From assembly GCA_024636425.1 (NCBI GenBank), contig JAGXHB010000157.1, positions 1 to 18,010 on the forward strand: 18,010 nucleotides of DNA. Direction: 5' to 3'. Each line of letters starts with the position of its first letter. Positions within the stretch are counted from its first letter, which is position 1. The notes under the pieces were generated by a model. The model saw only the letters and a list, made by a program, of their open reading frames with translations, was not told the DNA's origin and did no database searches. Made by a program: the position numbers and the translations under genes. The stretch comes from Roseobacter sp. Lineage in GTDB: Bacteria; Pseudomonadota; Alphaproteobacteria; Rhodobacterales; Rhodobacteraceae. This document shows positions 15,114-18,010 of the stretch, in pieces.

Positions 15114-15141
15114 TTGACTCGGGCGCAGGCGTAGCTAGAAC
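15114..15141 (+). promoter_or_regulatory. Probable promoter of rpmG
   Basis: TTGACT (15114-15119) is a strong -35. The -10 is less certain: GCTAGA (15134-15139) gives 14-base spacing and TAGAAC (15136-15141) gives 16. The same TTGAC...GCTAG arrangement occurs before rnpB. It lies after the rnpB hairpins and about 70 bp before the rpmG ATG, giving the L33 gene its own transcript. Confidence 0.55.
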
Positions 15142-15207
15142 CCGAAACTCAGGATTTCACGAGCGACGGTCGATCGGCGGCCCGCTTGTTGTTGCAGGAG
15201 AACGACT

Positions 15208-15375
15208 ATGGCGAAGCCAACCACGATCAAGATCCGTCTGAACTCGTCCGCGGGCACAGGCCATTTCTACGTCACAAAGAAGAACGCGCGTACCATGACC
15301 GAAAAGATGGTCATCAAGAAGTATGACCCCGTTATTCGCAAGCACGTTGAATACAAGGAAGGCAAGATCAAGTAA
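15208..15375 (+). CDS. rpmG: 50S ribosomal protein L33 (zinc-free form)
   Basis: A 55-residue basic ribosomal protein of the large subunit, starting MAKPTTIKIRLNSSAGTGHFY and ending EYKEGKIK. It lacks the CxxC pairs of the zinc-binding L33 variant, so it is the C-minus form. GGAG lies seven bases before the ATG. It has its own promoter after the rnpB hairpins and its own terminator. The assignment rests on clear similarity to L33 from many alphaproteobacteria. Confidence 0.95.
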   Translation: MAKPTTIKIRLNSSAGTGHFYVTKKNARTMTEKMVIKKYDPVIRKHVEYKEGKIK

Positions 15376-15401
15376 GATCTGCCTCTCGTTGTGACATGCA
15401 G

Positions 15402-15429
15402 GACCGCACCGCTTTGTGTGCGGTCTTTT
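15402..15429 (+). terminator. Intrinsic terminator after rpmG
   Basis: GACCGCAC (15402-15409) pairs perfectly with GTGCGGTC (15418-15425) across an 8-base loop, followed by TTTT (15426-15429) and another T-rich stretch. It lies 27 bp after the rpmG stop, on the right strand and at the right distance. Confidence 0.85.
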
Positions 15430-15514
15430 GCGTTTTGCGCCCCTCAAGCGCGGCGTTGATCCATCAGGCCTGTTTGTGCCGTGGTAAATCACTCTGTCTT
15501 TTGAAAGCGATCCG

Positions 15515-16204
15515 ATGCCCAAGGAAGGTCACTACATCAACCGCAGCAACTGGCTGCGGGCATCTGTATTAGGGGCCAACGACGGAATCGTATCCATATC
15601 GAGCCTGCTCGTCGGCGTCACGTCAGCGGGCATGGCGCAGGGCAGCATTGTCCTTACCGGGTTTGCAGGGCTGACAGCCGGTGCCTTGTCGATGGCTGCG
15701 GGTGAATATGTCTCTGTGTCGGCGCAAGCCGATGTCGAGGCTGCGGATCTCGAGCGTGAGCGCGTCGCTTTGGAGGAAGACCCCGACTATGAGCTCGAAG
15801 AGTTGGCAGAGGGGCTTGAGAACCGGGGTGTGGATGCCAAGCTGGCCCTGCGGGTCGCGACCCAGATGACGGATCATGACGCCCTTGGGGCCCATGCCCG
15901 CGAGGAGTTGGGCATGTTCGGCCTTGCAGGGCAGGCCAACCCGCTTCAGGCGGCGGGCGCTTCCGCATTGGCCTTTGCCTTGGGCGGCGCGTTTCCCTTG
16001 GGGGCCGCCCTGGTGGCACCTTCTGGCGCGGCAATCGTTGCCATCGCCGTGGTTGCGGTGGCGGCGCTTGCCTTGCTTGGGGGCGGGGGGGCTGTCCTGG
16101 GGGGTGCGCCGGTTCGCCCAGCCGTTACGCGGGCCGTGGTCTGGGGTGTCGTTGCCATGGTGTTTACCGCCGGGGTCGGGCAGCTGTTTGAAGCAGTGGT
16201 TTAA
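15515..16204 (+). CDS. VIT1/CCC1-family transporter
   Basis: A 229-residue membrane protein of the VIT/CCC1 family, which moves iron or manganese. The N-terminal SNWLRASVLGANDGIVSISSLLVGV (residues 11-35) is the family signature. A hydrophilic acidic loop (about 76-100: ERERVALEEDPDYELEEL) is the usual metal-binding part in this family. Hydrophobic helices occur at about 20-45, 48-66, 145-170, 172-196 and 205-225, matching the five-helix architecture. The metal and direction of transport are not visible from sequence. It is about 85 bp after the rpmG terminator on the plus strand and looks monocistronic. The N-terminal ferritin-like domain of some bacterial members is absent. Confidence 0.87.
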   Translation: MPKEGHYINRSNWLRASVLGANDGIVSISSLLVGVTSAGMAQGSIVLTGFAGLTAGALSMAAGEYVSVSAQADVEAADLERERVALEEDPDYELEELAEGLENRGVDAKLALRVATQMTDHDALGAHAREELGMFGLAGQANPLQAAGASALAFALGGAFPLGAALVAPSGAAIVAIAVVAVAALALLGGGGAVLGGAPVRPAVTRAVVWGVVAMVFTAGVGQLFEAVV

Positions 16205-16396
16205 TCGCAGTTGCGTCATGTCTGGGCAATGACAGGCGCCTGGCGATCTTGCGCCCCACGCCCTTGGAGCGCGCCGGTCTGGCGCGGGGTACGTTCCCGA
16301 TCATAGTTCAGGCCGTGCAGGTGCAACGCGTCGCTTGGGTGAAAACGAGCATGTCGGGGTCATCTACGCTGTGCAAAGGCTGACCGCCCATCCAAC

Positions 16397-16431
16397 GAAA
16401 AACGCCTGCCAGATCTCTCTGGCAGGCGTTT
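16397..16431 (-). terminator. Intrinsic terminator of the BI-1/YccA gene
   Basis: AAACGCCTGCCAG (16400-16412) pairs with CTGGCAGGCGTTT (16419-16431): a 13-bp perfect stem with a 6-base loop. Read on the minus strand, it is followed by a T-run, the complement of AAAAA ending at 16402. It lies 31 bp downstream of the BI-1/YccA stop. It might also stop transcripts from the VIT-family gene. Confidence 0.88.
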
Positions 16432-16462
16432 CGTTCTTGTTCATCCCAGAAGGATAAGGCGT

Positions 16463-17239
16463 TTACTCGCGGTTGCCGAACAGTTGCAGCAGCATCATGA
16501 ACATGTTGATAAAGTTCAGATACAGGCTCAGGGCACCCATGATGCCGGACTTCGCCATCCACTCCTGATCGCCATGCTGCGCATGTGCCAGATAGTCGGA
16601 TTTGATGCGCTGCGTGTCATAGGCTGTGAGGCCAGCGAAAATCAGAACACCGATTGCCGAGATCGCAAAGACCAACGCGGGAGATGCGAGGAAGATGTTC
16701 ACGACGGATGCGACGATCAGACCGATCACACCCATGATCAGGAAGCTGCCCCAGCCCGAAATGTCTTTCTTGGTGGTATACCCCCAAAGCGACAGACCGG
16801 CAAAAGCGATCGACGTGATCAGGAAGATCTGAATGATCGAGTATCCGGTGAAGACCAGAAAGATCGAACTGATCGAGATGCCCATCACGGCTGCGAAGAC
16901 ATAGAACAGCAGTTGCGCGGTCGCGGCGGAGATCTTGTTGATCGCCGCGCCAATCCCGAAGACAAAGGCCAGCGGTGCGAACATGACGACCCATTTCAAG
17001 GGCGACATATAGAGCGCGGAGCCAAGGGATGTCAGATACTTGTCCGATCCGATCTGCGCGACGGCAGCGGCTGGATCAGTTGTGACCGCAAGGCCCGAAA
17101 TAGCCCAGGCGGCAGCAAAGGTGATGAGCATGCCGATCGACATGGTCCCGTACACCTTGTTCATGTGAGCGCGCAGCCCCTCGTCGATAGCGGCGGCGCG
17201 GGATCCGGTTGCGGACCGGATGGTGTTCACGTCGGCCAT
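16463..17239 (-). CDS. Bax inhibitor-1/YccA family membrane protein
   Basis: A 258-residue integral membrane protein with seven hydrophobic segments from about residue 33 to 254, standard for this family. The last segment contains SLYLNFINMFMMLLQLFG, a known family signature, and LTAYDTQRIK (204-213) carries the conserved aspartate D208. Bacterial members such as E. coli YccA modulate the FtsH membrane protease; others resemble calcium-leak channels. Which applies here is not deducible. The ATG at 17239 has GGAGGA seven bases upstream. A promoter resembling the RpoH consensus lies upstream, and a strong terminator follows. It is monocistronic. Confidence 0.92.
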   Translation of the reverse strand: MADVNTIRSATGSRAAAIDEGLRAHMNKVYGTMSIGMLITFAAAWAISGLAVTTDPAAAVAQIGSDKYLTSLGSALYMSPLKWVVMFAPLAFVFGIGAAINKISAATAQLLFYVFAAVMGISISSIFLVFTGYSIIQIFLITSIAFAGLSLWGYTTKKDISGWGSFLIMGVIGLIVASVVNIFLASPALVFAISAIGVLIFAGLTAYDTQRIKSDYLAHAQHGDQEWMAKSGIMGALSLYLNFINMFMMLLQLFGNRE

Positions 17240-17300
17240 TAATGTCCTCCAATTGGTAAGAAGTTGCGGTGTCGGACCTCCGACGCCGGTATTGGATTGA

Positions 17301-17329
17301 ATATCGGGGTGTAGCCCCCGTTTTTCAAG
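17301..17329 (-). promoter_or_regulatory. Candidate heat-shock (RpoH-type) promoter before the BI-1/YccA gene
   Basis: On the minus strand CTTGAAA (17329-17323) is followed, 13 bases later, by CCCCGATAT (17309-17301). The RpoH consensus CTTGAAA-N13-15-CCCCATNT agrees well with both boxes and with the spacing; one extra or substituted base interrupts the -10. The predicted start near 17294 gives a 5' leader of about 55 bases. The two boxes flank a small GC-rich inverted repeat (CGGGG...CCCCG). Assignment to RpoH is an inference from consensus. Confidence 0.5.
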
Positions 17330-17939
17330 TGTTTTAGGTCCATAAACGGTTCACATTAAAATTAACTTGCGATGCGGGTGTTTTGGGCATCTCAATGGCG
17401 CGCCTTGGCCGCAGATCGTGCCCTCCGGCCGAGTGACAACCGACGGCAATCGGCATTGATCGGCAGGTTCTTGCTATGACCCAACGGCACTCTTTCAGCC
17501 ACCGGCATCACCCTATATTGCCGTGCAAAACGCCCCGTTGGCGTAAATCAGCGCATGGATTCCAGTCAGCATCCGCACAAGGGAATGTCTCGTAAGGAAA
17601 TGTTTTTCATTCATAAAAATACATGCAAACGCATGTTTCGACTCTCCGGGAGGTGGTTCGATACACGATCCGCACAGCATACGCGCAAAACCTTGTTTGC
17701 ACGGTTTCGTTTAATTGCTAGAATATATGCACGGATAAATTGTTTTACGCAGGCCTCGTTCCCTTGTTCTTTTGGCGGCATTGCCTATCCTTTAGACGCT
17801 AAGTGTTAATTGGTTTGCGAAGGTGTGAAAATTTTGCAATTTCAGGGTTCTGAATGGCGCTTTGCCTCTGTTGGCAGCGTTTTAGGTACTGTAACGAATA
17901 GCGCAATGTACTGCGCTTCATCCCGGAAAGATTGATTTG
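17330..17939. other. Long AT-richer intergenic region without a convincing gene
   Basis: About 600 bp between the BI-1/YccA promoter and an XRE-type regulator holds no frame I accept. An 84-codon frame at 17555-17809 lacks a ribosome site and shows no domain. GC content is visibly lower than the surroundings, especially 17590-17830. Inverted repeats: CCAACGG (17481-17487) with CCGTTGG (17535-17541); ACATGC (17621-17626) with GCATGT (17631-17636); GCGCA (17901-17905) with TGCGC (17912-17916), the last close to the regulator start and a possible operator. A small RNA gene is possible, but no family is recognised. Confidence 0.5.
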
Positions 17940-18010
17940 ATGCCACATAAAGTAGATGTCCACGTCGGAAAGCGCATTCGCCAGCGGCGATGGCTGGCCG
18001 GCATGACGCA
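17940..18010 (+). CDS. XRE-family helix-turn-helix regulator, N-terminal fragment
   Basis: The first 23 codons are present and the frame runs off the right edge. The start MPHKVDVHVGKRIRQRRWLAGMT matches the N-terminus of a common Rhodobacterales XRE-type regulator, in which VGKRIRQRRWLAGMTQ is helix 1 leading to the helix-turn-helix. Such proteins bind DNA as dimers and often repress their own gene. GGAAAG lies about 11 bases before the ATG. Target genes cannot be read from this fragment. The long non-coding region upstream would be its natural control region. Confidence 0.75.
   Translation, partial: MPHKVDVHVGKRIRQRRWLAGMT

Noticed and set aside
16205..16396. Possible short peptide gene on the minus strand between the VIT gene and the BI-1 terminator
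   Set aside because: Frames there are short; one lacks an ATG start, and none has a ribosome site or a motif. I see nothing else definite in this stretch.
17555..17809. 84-codon frame in the AT-rich gap
   Set aside because: No ribosome site before the ATG, Arg/Lys/Phe-rich random-looking composition and no domain. It could still be a recent or small gene, but nothing supports it.

Overview
The window looks like a chromosomal segment of a high-GC alphaproteobacterium, most likely a member of the Rhodobacterales (Roseobacter/Rhodobacter group). The evidence is gene content and order: divergent rluB/tadA, gatC-gatA, a DUF2927 lipoprotein, rnpB next to a zinc-free L33 gene, and an XRE regulator starting MPHKVDVHVGKRIR. 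There are also intergenic repeats of a style I associate with that order. I see no insertion sequence, prophage, CRISPR array, rRNA or tRNA. The species assignment is inference.

Layout. Bases 1-237 are the 3' end of an HlyD-type secretion adaptor gene. A collinear minus-strand block follows, read from 7712 down to 340. Its nine genes are a small two-TM protein, XpaC-like protein, TelA-like protein, DUF2927 lipoprotein, SPFH/GYF_2 protein, cytochrome b561-like protein, double zinc-ribbon membrane protein, nitroreductase and D-aminoacyl-tRNA deacylase (dtd). Gaps range from a 1-bp overlap to 66 bp, so the block may be one long operon. rluB (minus strand, 7807-8829) lies just upstream and is divergent from tadA (plus strand). 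tadA leads into a DUF5671-like membrane protein and a small anchored protein. That small protein meets an MBL-fold hydrolase gene (minus strand) tail to tail.

From 11285 the plus strand carries gatC-gatA, an Excalibur-motif lipoprotein and an AmpD-like amidase. Next come the RNase P RNA gene with its promoter and a run of downstream hairpins, rpmG with its own promoter and terminator, and a VIT-family transporter. A Bax inhibitor-1/YccA gene lies on the minus strand with a clear terminator and a promoter that resembles the heat-shock sigma factor (RpoH) consensus. About 700 bp of AT-richer DNA without a convincing gene follows, and then the start of an XRE-type regulator running off the right edge.

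How the parts fit. Most genes are housekeeping: tRNA quality control and modification (dtd, tadA, gatCA, rnpB), ribosome (rpmG, rluB) and cell wall (amidase, Excalibur lipoprotein). The least understood part is the membrane-associated block at 1474-7712. It joins XpaC/TelA, known from toxic-anion and envelope-stress contexts, with an SPFH protein and a zinc-ribbon membrane protein. The last two recall the B. subtilis ydjG/ydjI genes. This block is the best candidate for an undescribed system. The RpoH-like promoter and the metzincin-like motif in the DUF2927 lipoprotein are the next most interesting signals.
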